The notes under the pieces are model-generated. The model was not told where the DNA came from, did no database searches, and saw only the letters and a list, made by a program, of their open reading frames with translations. The translations under genes and the position numbers were made by a program. Below, in pieces: positions 53,535-63,328 of a stretch of DNA of 64,000 bases. How positions within the stretch are numbered: position 1 is the first letter of the stretch; the number at the start of each line of letters is the position of its first letter. Origin of the DNA: Palsa-461 sp963768185 (lineage in GTDB: Bacteria > Actinomycetota > Acidimicrobiia > Acidimicrobiales > RAAP-2); assembly GCA_963768185.1 (NCBI GenBank), contig CAVYGS010000004.1:1549701-1613700 (forward strand). Direction: 5' to 3'.

Positions 53535-53788
53535 TACCAATCCGCCTTGTCCAATGTCACTCGGACGCCGAGCTGGCGCAGCACCCGGAGGAGCCGCTTT
53601 ACCTGCTCGGTCTCCTTCCCGCTCTCCAGTTCGGAGAGGTAGGAGCGGTGTATTCCCGCCAGGTCAGCAAGCTGTGCCTGCGTCAGGCCGGCCTGTGTCC
53701 GATAGTGGCGGATCGCATCCCCCAGCGAGGCGGGTGTGTAGATCCGGAACGGTCCGAGGCCCTGGGCGTTGTCCGAGTTGGTCTGCAT
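53534..53788 (-). CDS. hipB: HipB-like antitoxin, XRE family
   Basis: 84 residues. The Cro/CI helix-turn-helix is LGDAIRHYRTQAGLTQAQLA, then DLAGIHRSYLSELESGKE (about 22-60), followed by a short C-terminal tail (VRVTLDKADW) ending in Trp, reminiscent of the E. coli HipB tail. First gene of the pair. Four palindromes centred on GATATC or CATATC lie at and upstream of its start, as expected for autoregulation. Confidence 0.9.
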   Translation of the reverse strand: MQTNSDNAQGLGPFRIYTPASLGDAIRHYRTQAGLTQAQLADLAGIHRSYLSELESGKETEQVKRLLRVLRQLGVRVTLDKADW

Positions 53789-53898
53789 ATCCAGACATTA
53801 TAACAGTATTGACTGGTTCCTTGAAATCCAGATATCAAGACGTATTGCATTGATGTCCGGATATCGAGACGGCCCTGCAGTGCCGGGATATCCCGACT
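53783..53898. promoter_or_regulatory. Four palindromic operators of hipBA
   Basis: Related 15-bp sites at 53783-53797 (TCTGCATATCCAGAC), 53828-53842 (TCCAGATATCAAGAC), 53857-53871 (TCCGGATATCGAGAC) and 53884-53898 (CCGGGATATCCCGAC). Each is a two-fold palindrome around ATAT with outer TC/GA or CGGG/CCCG arms. The first covers the hipB start codon; spacings are 45, 29 and 27 bp. Between them the DNA is AT-rich (ATTATAACAGTATTGAC), so the promoter lies here. This fits cooperative HipB binding. Confidence 0.75.
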
Positions 53899-54032
53899 GC
53901 CCTGGCCTTTCAGGCGTCGGACCAGGGAGGAGGCCGTGCAAGACCACCGGTGAGCGGAGGATCGGACAGGTGTGGAGCCGGTGGGCGACGGAGGGATCGC
54001 CCGCCGACGAGGTGGCGCCGATGGGGGCGAGT

Positions 54033-55033
54033 TCAGCCCCCGAGGGTTGCCACCATCAGTGCTTTGATTGTGTGGAACCGGTTCTCGGCCTGATCAAAGA
54101 CGATGGAGGCGGGTGACTCGAACACCTCTTCAGTCACCTCGAGAGCGCTGAGTCCACGCCGCTCGGCGATGCGGCGCGTCAGGCCGGTGCCGTCGTTGTG
54201 GAACGCCGGCAGGCAGTGGAGGAACTTCACGCTTGGGTTCGTCGTCGCCTCGAGCACCTGGGCGTTGACCTGGTAGGGGAGGAGCAGGTCGATTCGTGCG
54301 TCCCACGCCTCGGCGGGCTCGCCCATCGAGAGCCAAATGTCGGTGTACAGGAAGTCCGCTCCCGCGACGGCCTCTGCGACATCGGTGCTGACGGAGATCC
54401 GCGCCCCGAGTCCGCGGCCAGCCGCTGCGCGATCGAGCGCACCTCGGCGTCCGGGGACAGCGCCTCGGGGGCCGCGATCCGCAGGTCGAGTCCGAGCTGG
54501 GCCGCCGTCACGAGCAGCGAGTTGGCGGTGTTGTTGCGCGCGTCGCCGAGATAGCAGAGTGCGAGCTCCTCGAGCGGCCGGTCCGAGTGGTCCCGCATCG
54601 TCAGCACGTCGGCCAGCATTTGGGTCGGGTGCCACCGGTCGGTCAGGCCGTTCCACACCGGCACGCCGGCGAGCGCGCCGAGCTCCTCCACGTTGCGTTG
54701 GGAACCGCCGCGGTATTCGATCCCGTCGAAGAGGCGACCCAAGAAGCGAGCGGTGTCGGCGATCGACTCCTTCTCCCCGAGCTGGGTCTCGCCGGGCCCC
54801 AGGTAGAGCGCGTGCGCGCCCTGCTCCTCGGCGGCCAGCTGGAAGGAGACCCGGGTCCTGGTCGAGGTCTTCTCGAAGATGAGCGCCACGCTCCGCCCGA
54901 CGAGGCGAGGCTTCTCGCCCCCCGAGGCGCGTTCGGCCCGCAGTTCGTCGGCCAGGTCGAGGAGCGACACAAACTCGGCCTTGGTCAGGTCCGTGTCCTG
55001 GAGAAGGCTTCTGCCCTCGAGGTCGGTCGTCAT
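54033..55033 (-). CDS. argF: Ornithine carbamoyltransferase, one frameshift
   Basis: The N-terminal frame (ATG 55033) has the carbamoyl-phosphate loop FEKTSTRTRVSF and DRWHPTQMLADVLTM. Near 54410 it slips, and the other frame continues ARISVSTDVAEAVAGADFLY with the ornithine loop WLSMGEP and the catalytic HCLPAFHND to the stop at 54033. The span is 3n+2 (one base missing); corrected length is about 333 residues, normal for the family. It makes citrulline from ornithine and carbamoyl phosphate. No other arginine gene is nearby. All active-site motifs are intact, so a sequencing error is more likely than decay. Confidence 0.88.
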
Positions 55034-55142
55034 GGTCTCGAACCTCCAGCCGCCCGGGTCCGTGACCCGCGGGGAGCCGGCGGCGCCGGCGAGACGAACA
55101 ATCGTAGGTCCCCGGGTCGCTGCCGGCGGCCCGCTCAGCGGA

Positions 55143-56150
55143 TCAGCCGCAGCCGTCCAGCCACGGCTGTTCGCCGTCGGCTTCGTAGAGCGCGACGGCC
55201 AGGGTGTCCTGGTCGGCCGCGGAGGCCTCGTTCGGTTGCACGCCGATTAGTTCTGGGAGCCCGGCCAGCTGCGCAGCCTCGTTCCAGGTGGACTGGCTGA
55301 ACTGGAAGCCGCCAAAGTACGTCCCGCTCGGGTCGACGGCCTGGTAGTTGCCGCCCGACTCGTGCTGGAGAACGCACTGGAGGAACGGCGGCAGCGACGG
55401 ATCGGTGACCGCGCCACCGACCGAGGATCGGGCCGCCGCCGCGTTCACGGCGATCTGTTCCCGGTCGCTCGCGATGTCGACCGCGAGTTGGCCGGTGACC
55501 AGGGCCTCCTTGGACGCCAGCTCCGCCGCGATCTGGCGGGCGTTCCCAGTGGCCGCCGCCGCCGCGCTCTCCGCGGTGCGGTCCTGGGCGGCCCGCAACT
55601 CGAGCGTGGCCTGGCCGGCCGCCAGCTGCACCTGGTCGATGTGGAGCACGGCGATGGTCTGGGCGGTGTTGCCGATAGCGACGCTCTCGTACTCGGACCG
55701 GTTGAGGTCGGCTTCGCCGATCCCGGCGAAGAGCTGGAGGGTCTGGTTGAGCTCGATGGACCCGGCGTTCACGTAGGTCGACACCGCCTCTTGGGTCAGC
55801 CGAACCCGATCGGCGTGGACCCGCGCCCGGTCCCTGGTGACCTGCTGCTCGACCGCCGCCACCGCCACGTTGTCCTGAGCCACGCGGGTCGCGTCCGTCT
55901 CGTACTGCTGTTCGAACGCGTTGACCTGGAGCTCCTCTTCGATGAGCTGCTCGTTGAGCTGGCTCGCCTCGGCCTCGAGGCTGGACGCGCTCGCCCCGGC
56001 CGGAGATGTGCCAGCGAGGGCGGGGATCGAGATGGCGGACGCGGCGAGGAGCGGCGCAACGAGCACGCCGACCCGGGGCCATCGAAGGATTCGCGCCATT
56101 CGTGGTTGACGCGCCGCCGACGGGGTCGACGACGGCTGAGCGCCGCTCAC
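55143..56150 (-). CDS. Secreted coiled-coil protein with Rpf/transglycosylase-like domain
   Basis: 335 residues (or about 318 from ATG 56099). A signal peptide or anchor (VGVLVAPLLAASAISIPALA) is followed by a coiled coil from about 55 to 245 (SLEAEASQLNEQLIEEELQV...). The C-terminal domain (about 255-335) is lysozyme-like: FLQCVLQHESGGNYQAVDPS with the catalytic Glu in HESGGNY, and GGFQFSQSTWNEAAQLAG. This matches resuscitation-promoting-factor/transglycosylase-like peptidoglycan hydrolases. It would remodel cell wall at growth or division sites. It is divergent from the NfeD gene. Confidence 0.87.
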   Translation of the reverse strand: MSGAQPSSTPSAARQPRMARILRWPRVGVLVAPLLAASAISIPALAGTSPAGASASSLEAEASQLNEQLIEEELQVNAFEQQYETDATRVAQDNVAVAAVEQQVTRDRARVHADRVRLTQEAVSTYVNAGSIELNQTLQLFAGIGEADLNRSEYESVAIGNTAQTIAVLHIDQVQLAAGQATLELRAAQDRTAESAAAAATGNARQIAAELASKEALVTGQLAVDIASDREQIAVNAAAARSSVGGAVTDPSLPPFLQCVLQHESGGNYQAVDPSGTYFGGFQFSQSTWNEAAQLAGLPELIGVQPNEASAADQDTLAVALYEADGEQPWLDGCG

Positions 56151-56301
56151 AGTGCGCCCATGTCTAGCTGGACCGACGCGGCTTGATCAAGCGTATGGGC
56201 GTCAACGCGGCAGGGGTCGGCCGCGCTCGGTGGTGAGGGCCGAGGGCCGATTGCGCAGGACCAGGGCTATGGTGGGAGTGAGACTGGAAAAAGGAGTCGC
56301 C

Positions 56302-56832
56302 ATGTGGGCTGGCGTCGGCGTGCTGCTCGGGCTGGTCGTCGTCGCATCGGTCCTCGGGTTCCACGTCGGCCCGCACGGGCACATCGTCGGTGCCGGACTC
56401 GGGATCGCGGCGGCCATCTGGCTCATCGTGATGGCAGCGACCGGCCAGTCCGCGCCGCTGCTGTGGATCCTCCTGGGCGCCGACGTGGCCCTCTCGGGCG
56501 GGTTGGCCGCCATCGCGTGGCGGGGATTGCGCTCCGCTGAACTCCATGTCGGGCCGACGACGCCCGGGCTCGTCGGGTCCGAGGGTGTTGCCGTCACCGA
56601 CCTCGAGCCGGGCGGCGTCGTACGTGTCCGGGGGGAGAACTGGTCGGCGACCTCGATGAACGGCTCGGTCAAGGCCGGCGATCGGGTCCAGGTGATCGAG
56701 GCCAACGGGGTCCGGCTCAGCGTCTGGGTCGAGGACGCCGCCGTCGTGCCCGACGCCGAGGTGCACCATCATCTGCTGAGCGGACATCGCCACCACGCAG
56801 CGGGCGATGCTGGACACGAGGGAGAGCAATGA
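56302..56832 (+). CDS. NfeD-like membrane protein
   Basis: 176 residues. Three membrane helices (VLLGLVVVASVLGFHVG; AGLGIAAAIWLIVMAA; APLLWILLGADVALSGGLAA) and a C-terminal OB-fold domain (about 95-155, GSEGVAVTDLEPGGVVRVRG, GDRVQVIEANG) with a His-rich tail. ATG 56302 has AAGGAG five bases upstream. The stop overlaps the SPFH gene by ATGA, the classical NfeD-slipin pair that organises membrane microdomains. Confidence 0.9.
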   Translation: MWAGVGVLLGLVVVASVLGFHVGPHGHIVGAGLGIAAAIWLIVMAATGQSAPLLWILLGADVALSGGLAAIAWRGLRSAELHVGPTTPGLVGSEGVAVTDLEPGGVVRVRGENWSATSMNGSVKAGDRVQVIEANGVRLSVWVEDAAVVPDAEVHHHLLSGHRHHAAGDAGHEGEQ

Positions 56833-57764
56833 TCATCGGCATTGTCATCGGCGTTGTCGCCTTCGCCGCCCTGATCATCGGGGCGATCTCGGTGCGCATT
56901 GTCCGGGAGTACCAGCGGATCGTGCTGTTCCGTCTGGGCCGCGCCATCGGGACCAAGGGACCGGGACTCATCTTCATCAACCCGGCCATCGATCGCACCA
57001 GCTGGGTCGATCTGCGGGAGCGCTTCTTGGAGATCCCCTCGCAGACCGCGATCACGGGCGACAACGCGCCGATCTCGATCGACTTCATCATCTTCTACAA
57101 GGTCATGGACCCCCAGATGTCGGTGTTGTCGGTCCAGAACTTCGCCGGTGCCGCACTCAACGTCGCAGCGACGACGCTGCGCAGCGTGGTGGGCGACATG
57201 CCCCTCGACGACGTGTTGTCCAAGCGCGAGGACATGAACGCGCTGCTTCGCGTCCGCCTCGACGAGGTCACCGAGCGCTGGGGGGTCAAGGTCACGAGCG
57301 TCGAGGTGCGCGAGATCAACCCGCCGCCCGGCGTCTTGGAGGCCATGACCCGCCAGATGTCCGCTGAACGGACCCGACGCGCCCAGGTCACCGAGGCCGA
57401 GGGCCAGAAGGCGGCCGCGATCCTGGCCTCCGAGGGGCAGCGCCAAGCGGCCATCACCCTGGCCGAGGGCACCCAGAAGGCGACCATCCTCGCGGCCGAG
57501 GGCGAGCGGCAGGCGGCGATCTTGAAGGCCCAGGGCTACTCGGGCGGCCTGGAGAAGATCCTCGAGGTCGGCCGCACCCTCGACGAGAACACGATGCTGC
57601 TCCAGTACCTCGACACCTTGAAGCAGGTCGGGTCCTCGCCGTCGACGAAGTTCATCGTGCCGATGGAGCTCTCGAGTCTGCTGAACGGGCTGCGCTCCGT
57701 CGTGCCCGTCGACGCCCCCGCCGTGCCGGCGGGCCCGGCGACCAACGGCGAGGTCGCCAAGTAG
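56829..57764 (+). CDS. SPFH/band 7 (slipin-like) membrane protein
   Basis: 311 residues. One N-terminal membrane helix (IGIVIGVVAFAALIIGAISV), the band 7 domain (EYQRIVLFRLGRAIGTKGPG to VEVREINPPPGVLEAMTRQM), then an Ala/Glu-rich coiled coil with repeated EGxxQAAI/EGxxKA units (about 180-240). It oligomerises into membrane scaffolds and is stabilised by the coupled NfeD partner. Confidence 0.93.
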   Translation: MIIGIVIGVVAFAALIIGAISVRIVREYQRIVLFRLGRAIGTKGPGLIFINPAIDRTSWVDLRERFLEIPSQTAITGDNAPISIDFIIFYKVMDPQMSVLSVQNFAGAALNVAATTLRSVVGDMPLDDVLSKREDMNALLRVRLDEVTERWGVKVTSVEVREINPPPGVLEAMTRQMSAERTRRAQVTEAEGQKAAAILASEGQRQAAITLAEGTQKATILAAEGERQAAILKAQGYSGGLEKILEVGRTLDENTMLLQYLDTLKQVGSSPSTKFIVPMELSSLLNGLRSVVPVDAPAVPAGPATNGEVAK

Positions 57765-57936
57765 CGCGCACCTTGTCGCCGAAGCTGAGCAGTCAAGGCT
57801 CGGCAGGCTGAGGGCTCCGCAACCGGACGAGATTCTGAAGGACTGGACGTGGCGCGGCATCGGGTTGGCGTCCGACGACGGCAACCGCGAGGTCGTCGAG
57901 TCGAGATAGTCGGCGGCTCCTTCTGGACGCCGAATC

Positions 57937-58943
57937 TCAGGCGCGCCGCTGGTACTTGGTCGCGATGTACTCCTCGACCCAGGCACGAGTGCTCCGCCAA
58001 CGGCCGTCCGCACCCTTCTGCGCTCGCAGACGACCCCGCTCGATCGCAGCCCGCAGGGTGAAGATGCTCTGTTCTCGGGTCGCGAGCGCCGCGAGCGGCA
58101 CGAATTGTTGTGGCCCGGCGACCACCGGGATCACGAAGCGGTACAGATTGTCGGTGACCGAGCGCGCGAGCAGCTCGCCGAGCGGGCCAGGGTCTCCGTT
58201 GTCGGCTCTCCGGAGCGCCCGCAGATAGCGGCCGCGATCGCGGGTGTAGATGATGGCAGGCGGATAACCGGACCGGACCAAGATGAGGTTCAACAGCAGG
58301 CGACCGGCGCGGCCGTTGCCATGGAGGAACGGATGGATTCGTTCGAACGCCGCATGGGCTGCCGCGAAGCCTTCGATCGAGTCGCGCGTGACGTCGATGG
58401 ACCCGAGCGACGGCACCCAATCAGCCGTGGCGGCCTCCACTTCCACCCATGACGGAGGGGTCATCCCGCCGGGAAACGGCTCGATGTCGTGCCGTCTGAA
58501 GCTCCCGGGGCGCTCCGACGAAGTTGCGTTGGGATGAGGGGACACGCGCCAGACCGGGTCGAGAGCAAGCTCGTGGACGTGGCGAACCTCGGTCAAGCTC
58601 AGCGGGACCTCCGAGACGCACTCACCGGGGTCGAGCGCCTGGGTATAGACCCACCGAGCCGCTGTCCGCGTAGCCGGTGACCTCCATATATTCACGAAGC
58701 TCCTTGTTGCCGACGGCGCGGCCCTCGGCCAGCAGCCTCCACCTGGTGGAGGACGAGCGTGTTCCCCTCGAGCGCAGTGGAATGGTGTGCCTATTGGTGC
58801 CAGATGGAGGTCCAGATCCCCTCGGCCTCGGTCGGCGAGGGGAGCCCGCCCATGCGGTCGCGGAGCTCTGCAACCGCCTCGTCGAGGCGCTGGTAGACGA
58901 GCTGGCGCGGAGGCCGGCCCCGACGGGAAGTTTGGTGCTGCAC
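57937..58943 (-). pseudogene. Fic family protein gene, broken
   Basis: The C-terminal frame (57937-58695) has the Fic active site ERIHPFLHGNGRAGRLLLNL and a winged-helix tail. Upstream pieces are in other frames: RLDEAVAELRDRMGGLPSPT and EAEGIWTSIWHQ, an in-frame TAG, HHSTALEGNTLVLHQVE, a shift, LLAEGRAVGNKELREYMEVT, and a second shift joining to AARWVYTQALDPG. Together they rebuild a Fic protein of about 335 residues. One stop and two frameshifts make this the most damaged gene here. Fic enzymes AMPylate proteins; HxFxxGNGRxxR is intact, but the full protein cannot be made as read. The 252-residue distal part could still be translated. Confidence 0.75.
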
Positions 58944-58956
58944 CAGAAATAATGTC

Positions 58957-58986
58957 AACACAACAAATTGCCGAATCTGTTGTGTT
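58957..58986. promoter_or_regulatory. AACACAACA/TGTTGTGTT inverted repeat before the Fic gene
   Basis: 9-bp arms (58957-58965 and 58978-58986) with a 12-base centre, 14 bp upstream of the Fic GTG, in a rare AT-rich patch. A related ACTCAACAACA copy lies at about 59004. It is probably an operator or promoter element; a terminator is less likely because no T-run follows. Confidence 0.45.
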
Positions 58987-59094
58987 CTGATGGATTTCGT
59001 ATCAACTCAACAACACCCCGCCAGGGAGGGCCCAGGGCAGCGCCTCGGATCTGCGGGCGACGCTCCAAGACGTCACCGTCTGGTCAGGCGGGGA

Positions 59095-60615
59095 TCAGTA
59101 GAAGGTCGTGACGATCTTCACGATCTCGGCGACCATGAGTACCAGGGCGACTGCGACGAGGATCCACGCCAGGCGCCGTGGACGTTCGAGCGTCGTCGTG
59201 AACGCCGGCGCCATGACGGGTAGCGCGATCAGGGGCAAGAGGTAGCGGCCCTGGAGCCCGTTGATGATCGAGTCTCCGACCGGCGTCCAGCCGGTCCAGA
59301 AGCTGGTGAGCACGGCGAAGACGCCGACGAAGAGGAGCACGACCGGCCAGAGCGCGCGCACGACGCCAAGGACCCCTACCCCCCGGATGCGGGTCCCGAC
59401 CTCGATGCCGTAGGCGAAGAAGACCGCGACCACGGCGAGAAGCACGTACCACCCGCTGAGCCAGGGTGGTCGCCCGGTCGGGTAGAAGCCGACCGAGGAC
59501 ACGAACGACCACCACCGGTGACTGTCCCAGCCGTCCCTGAGTGTGCGGGCGATCGTCTTCAGGTATCCGTAGGGGTGATGGAACACATAGGAGAGCTGCT
59601 GGTGCGGGTGCAGCGCGTTCGGCGGGAAGTACGCCGCCAGTGAGAGATGGCGGATGGCAAAGAGCCAGCCGACTGAGGCGATGATCGCCAGCACCAGCAC
59701 CGCGAGCTTCGCGACCCACGCGCGACCCTTGCTCGAGGCCGCGACCGTTGCGGGCACCAGCAGCACCAGCCCGGCTAGCACGACATAGGTCGGCTTGGTA
59801 AGGGCCAACGCGACCAGCGTGAGGGCCAGATAGCCGAACCAGCGGCGGCCGGCCTCTTTGTCGAGGCAACATCGCAGCGTCAGCGCCACCGCTAAGAGCG
59901 CGAGGCCCGTCGTCATCGAGTCGGCCGAGTAGGCGGCCGCCTGTTGAAGGGCGATCGGCATCGTGCCGACGACGAAGATGATCGGCTTCCCCCGCGGGGT
60001 GATCTTGAGAGCGAGCCAGACAATGAGAAGGAAGCCGGCTAGGCCGAACAGGCGACCCCCGAAGAAGATGATCGGGAGGGGAGCGTGGACCAGTCGGAGC
60101 ACGCCGACGCCGACGACCTCGGGCGCATACGCGACCGGCGGCTCGAGGGCGCTGTTCTCGAAGGCGACGAAGCGGGCCGCCTGCGTCGAGCAACCCGTCG
60201 GCGTGTGCCAGAAGTCACCGGGGGTGAACCCCCCGGGGGTCGCCCCGTCGGCGTAGAGGGTAGCGAGGTAGCGCTGCACGCAGGCCGGGATCGGGTCCCC
60301 GTAGCGATGGATCCCGGGCTTGACCGGCTGGGAGGGTGCGACGCCCCGGGACGGATATATCCAGACGATCTGTCCGGGGAGCTTCTCGTTGTTCACGATG
60401 TGGCCGTCGGTGATCGACCACACCCGTGAGAAGTGGTTCGGCTCGTCGAGTCCCTGCGCCGGTGGGATGAAGAACACCATGAACAGGCCGACGAAGGTCC
60501 CGATCAAGAGGAACCACGCGGAGAGTCGGACGCCGGTCAGGCGGGCCCACAGACTGCGAGCTGGGCGCGGGGACACCTCGGGCAGGATCGCGCCGACCCC
60601 ACCCGCCGAGGACAC
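59095..60615 (-). CDS. DUF2142 multispanning membrane protein (GT-C-like)
   Basis: 506 residues. The first helix (SAWFLLIGTFVGLFMVFFIP) is followed by GLDEPNHFSRVWSITDGHIV, the acidic loop typical of DUF2142/GT-C glycosyltransferase-like proteins, then about ten further helices (e.g. LPIIFFGGRLFGLAGFLLIV; YVVLAGLVLLVPATVAA). It probably transfers a sugar or processes a lipid-linked saccharide at the membrane; activity is not proven for the family. The GTG start is 60615. Confidence 0.85.
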   Translation of the reverse strand: MSSAGGVGAILPEVSPRPARSLWARLTGVRLSAWFLLIGTFVGLFMVFFIPPAQGLDEPNHFSRVWSITDGHIVNNEKLPGQIVWIYPSRGVAPSQPVKPGIHRYGDPIPACVQRYLATLYADGATPGGFTPGDFWHTPTGCSTQAARFVAFENSALEPPVAYAPEVVGVGVLRLVHAPLPIIFFGGRLFGLAGFLLIVWLALKITPRGKPIIFVVGTMPIALQQAAAYSADSMTTGLALLAVALTLRCCLDKEAGRRWFGYLALTLVALALTKPTYVVLAGLVLLVPATVAASSKGRAWVAKLAVLVLAIIASVGWLFAIRHLSLAAYFPPNALHPHQQLSYVFHHPYGYLKTIARTLRDGWDSHRWWSFVSSVGFYPTGRPPWLSGWYVLLAVVAVFFAYGIEVGTRIRGVGVLGVVRALWPVVLLFVGVFAVLTSFWTGWTPVGDSIINGLQGRYLLPLIALPVMAPAFTTTLERPRRLAWILVAVALVLMVAEIVKIVTTFY

Positions 60616-60697
60616 CGTGACAGTTTGGCGCCACGCCGGGGAGCTTGCGGGTCACTGGGCCCGTCGTCAGAGGCGTGCGCCACGGTCGGAGCGAGGA

Positions 60698-61575
60698 TTA
60701 GTTCCCCAGTCGCAGCAGCCGAGCGGCGTTCTCCTTCAGGATCAGCGGTCGGACCTCCGGCTTGATGTCGAGGCGCTCGAAGTCGGCGAGCCACCGGTCC
60801 GGGGTGATCACCGGGTAGTCGGACCCGAACAGCACGCGGTCGCGCAGCAGCGTGTTGGCGTATTGGACCAGGTTTGCCGGGAAGTACTTGGGGGACCACC
60901 CCGACAGGTCGATATAGACGTTCGGCTTGTGCAGGGCCACCGAGATCGCCTCGTCCTGCCAGGGGAACGACGGGTGGGCCAGCACGATCGGCATCTCGGG
61001 GAAATCGACGGCGACGTCGTCGACGAACATCGGGTTCGAGTACTTGAGGCGGATGCCGCCACCACCGGGTCGTCCCGCTCCGACTCCGGTGTGGCCGCTG
61101 TGGAAGACCACCGGCAACCCGGTGGCCTCGATGGCGCCGTAGAGGGGGTAGTGCTCCGGGTCGTTGGGGAAGAAGGCCTGGAGGTTCGGGTGGAACTTGA
61201 AACCCCGGACCCCGTGGTCGTCGACCAGACCGCGCGACACGTTGGACCCCCGATGCGCCGGAGTGTGGATCGATCGACGCGAAGGGGATCACGACATCGC
61301 TGTGCTCGCGCGGCCAGGTCGGCGATCTCTTCGTTCGTCACCGACGGGCCAACCCCGGTCGCCGTCGTCGCATCGATCGTGAACGCGACGCAGGCCATCT
61401 TGCGCTCGCGGTAGTAGGCGGCCAGGTGGGGCACGGTCGGATGGACGACCTCGGTTCCGAAGTACTCGAAGAGCTCATCGGAGGGGTGGGCGCCGGCCGG
61501 GTCGTCCACCGACGAGTGCACGTGTGTGTGGACGTCGATCGCCACGAGGTCCTCGACTCGCATCTTCTCGCTCAT
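60698..61575 (-). CDS. Amidohydrolase family 2 protein, two frameshifts
   Basis: Three frames combine. The start (ATG 61575) has IDVHTHVHSS (HxH metal site) and MACVAFTIDATTATGVGPSV. Near 61304 it shifts to HSDVVIPFASIDPHSGASG; near 61245 it shifts again to NVSRGLVDDHGVRGFKFHPN, then VFHSGHTG, VLAHPSFPWQDEAISVAL and the final metal Asp in FGSDYPVITPDRW. Corrected length is about 292 residues. The corrected start overlaps the ligase stop by ATGA. Metal ligands are intact. It may hydrolyse or decarboxylate the product of the coupled ligase pathway. Confidence 0.82.
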
Positions 61576-63130
61576 TTCGTCGCCTCACTCTCCCGGTCGC
61601 GCAGCACTCGCCGCAGGATCTTGCCCGACGGCGACTTCGGGATCTGCTCGACGAACTCGACGGCGCGGATCAGCTTGTAGGGCGCGACCCGTTCGGCCAC
61701 CCAGGCCATGAGCACGTCGGGCTCGACCGGCTCGCGCGCGACCACGAAGGCCTTGGGCGCTTCGCCACCGGCCTCGTCGTAAATCGGGACGACGGCGGCA
61801 TCGGCGACGTCGGGGTGGGTGAGGAGCAGCGCCTCGAGCTCGGCTGGGGCGACCTGGTACCCCTTGTACTTGATGAGCTCCTTCACGCGGTCGACGATGA
61901 AGTAGACGTCACCCTCGAGGCGGGCGACGTCGCCGGTCTTCAACCAGCCGTCCTCGGTGAGGGTCTCTGCGGTCGCCTCCGGGTTGTGCAGATAGCCGGC
62001 CATCACCTGAGGCCCGCGGACCCAGATCTCGCCCTCGACCGCCGCGTCGGTGCCGGTCTCGGTCGACACCAGGCGGCATTCGGTGTTGGGCATGAGCCAC
62101 CCCACCGATCCCGGTGGTGCCGTGGCCTGGCCACCCTCGTCGATGAGATGGGTGCCCGGGCTCGCCTCGGTCATGCCGTAGCCCTGCGCCACCGGGACGC
62201 CGAAGCGCTCCGCGAACCTGGCCGCGAGCCCGGCGTCGAGCGGTGCCGCGCCGGACACCGCCCAGCGCAGCGTGGAGTGGTCGAAACGATCGACGTCCGG
62301 GCTCTGCACGAGTTGGAGGACGGCCGGGGGCGCGAGGTGCAGGCGGGTCACGCCGTAGCGCTCGACGACACCCAAAAGGGCCACGACGTCGAAGCGGGGA
62401 AGGGTGACGATGGTGGTCCCGCTGGCGAGCGCCAGGTTCATGATCACGTTCATGCCGTAGATGTGGAACAACGGGAGCGCAGCACACACCACGTCGTCGT
62501 TCTGTGTAGGGCCACATTGGGCGGAACTGGGCCAGGTTGGCGACCACGTTGCGGTGCGTGAGCATCACGCCCTTGGCCCTCCCGGTCGTCCCGCTGGAAT
62601 AGGGGAGCACGGCGAGGGCCGTGAGCGGGTCGAGCCCGGTTGGTCGACGCGGGAGTTCGGGATCGGCAACTGCTCCAGGCCAGCAGTCGTCGAGTGTGAC
62701 GAGCGTCGCGCCGACCTCGGTCACGATCCGGGCGCCCTTCTCAACGGTTGCGTCGTCGACGATCAGAACCTTGGTCCCCGAGTCGCGGAGCTGGGTCGTC
62801 GCCTCCTCGGCCGTCAAGACTGGGTTGAGCGTCGTGACGACACCGCCGAGCGCGATCACGCCGTGAAATGCCGACACGAACGATGGCTGGTTACGGCTCA
62901 TGAGTCCGACAACGTCGCCGAGGCCGACGCCGAGCTCGGCCATCGTCCGGGCCGCGCCGGCCACTTGGGCACTCAGGTCCCGATACGACACCGAGGCACC
63001 GGTGACCCCGTCGATGAGCGCGACCGCGTCCACCGAGATCGGACGTCCGTCCGAGGACGTACTCGGTCACTGAGGAATCGGGGATCGCCACATCGGCGAA
63101 CCGGCTTCGGTGGATGACCGTTGGGGTCAT
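61572..63130 (-). CDS. AMP-dependent acyl-CoA/4-coumarate-CoA-type ligase, two frameshifts
   Basis: The start (ATG 63130) reads MTPTVIHRSRFADVAIPDSS; a shift near 63060 leads to SDGRPISVDAVALIDGVTG and on to the P-loop YSSGTTGRAKGVMLTHRN. A second shift near 62505 leads to QNDDVVCAALPLFHIYGMNV, the A5 motif GYGMTEASPGTH, A7 LKTGDVARLEGDVYFIVDRV and the A10 lysine in SPSGKILRRVL. Corrected length is about 518 residues. LPLFHIYGMN and the C-terminus are typical of 4CL-like plant/actinobacterial ligases for aryl or medium-chain acids. It forms an operon with the amidohydrolase. Confidence 0.85.
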
Positions 63131-63164
63131 GGCGGGCCAATCTACGCGTGCACGGGTGTCAGCG

Positions 63165-63234
63165 GTCACGTAATTCCCCTTGCTTTGGCGTTTCTCCGTC
63201 ACGTAATTCCCTTTCCCGCCGTCACGTAATTCCC
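63165..63234 (+). repeat. Three terminal direct repeats of the IS21-type element
   Basis: GTCACGTAATTCCC at 63165-63178, 63198-63211 and 63221-63234, all identical, spaced 33 and 23 bp. IS21-family ends carry such multiple transposase-binding repeats (the L1/L2/L3 type). Confidence 0.85.
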
Positions 63235-63328
63235 TCGTTGTCGGCGGGCGGGAATCCCTCGCTCCGGTCTTCTGTCCAAGAACGATCTCCTCGGGTCCCA
63301 AACGAGGAGGAATGTGGCAAGGAGAACG

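Noticed and set aside
56151..56301. Possible riboswitch upstream of the Rpf-like gene
   Set aside because: Rpf genes are often under a c-di-AMP riboswitch, but I could not find its conserved core here.
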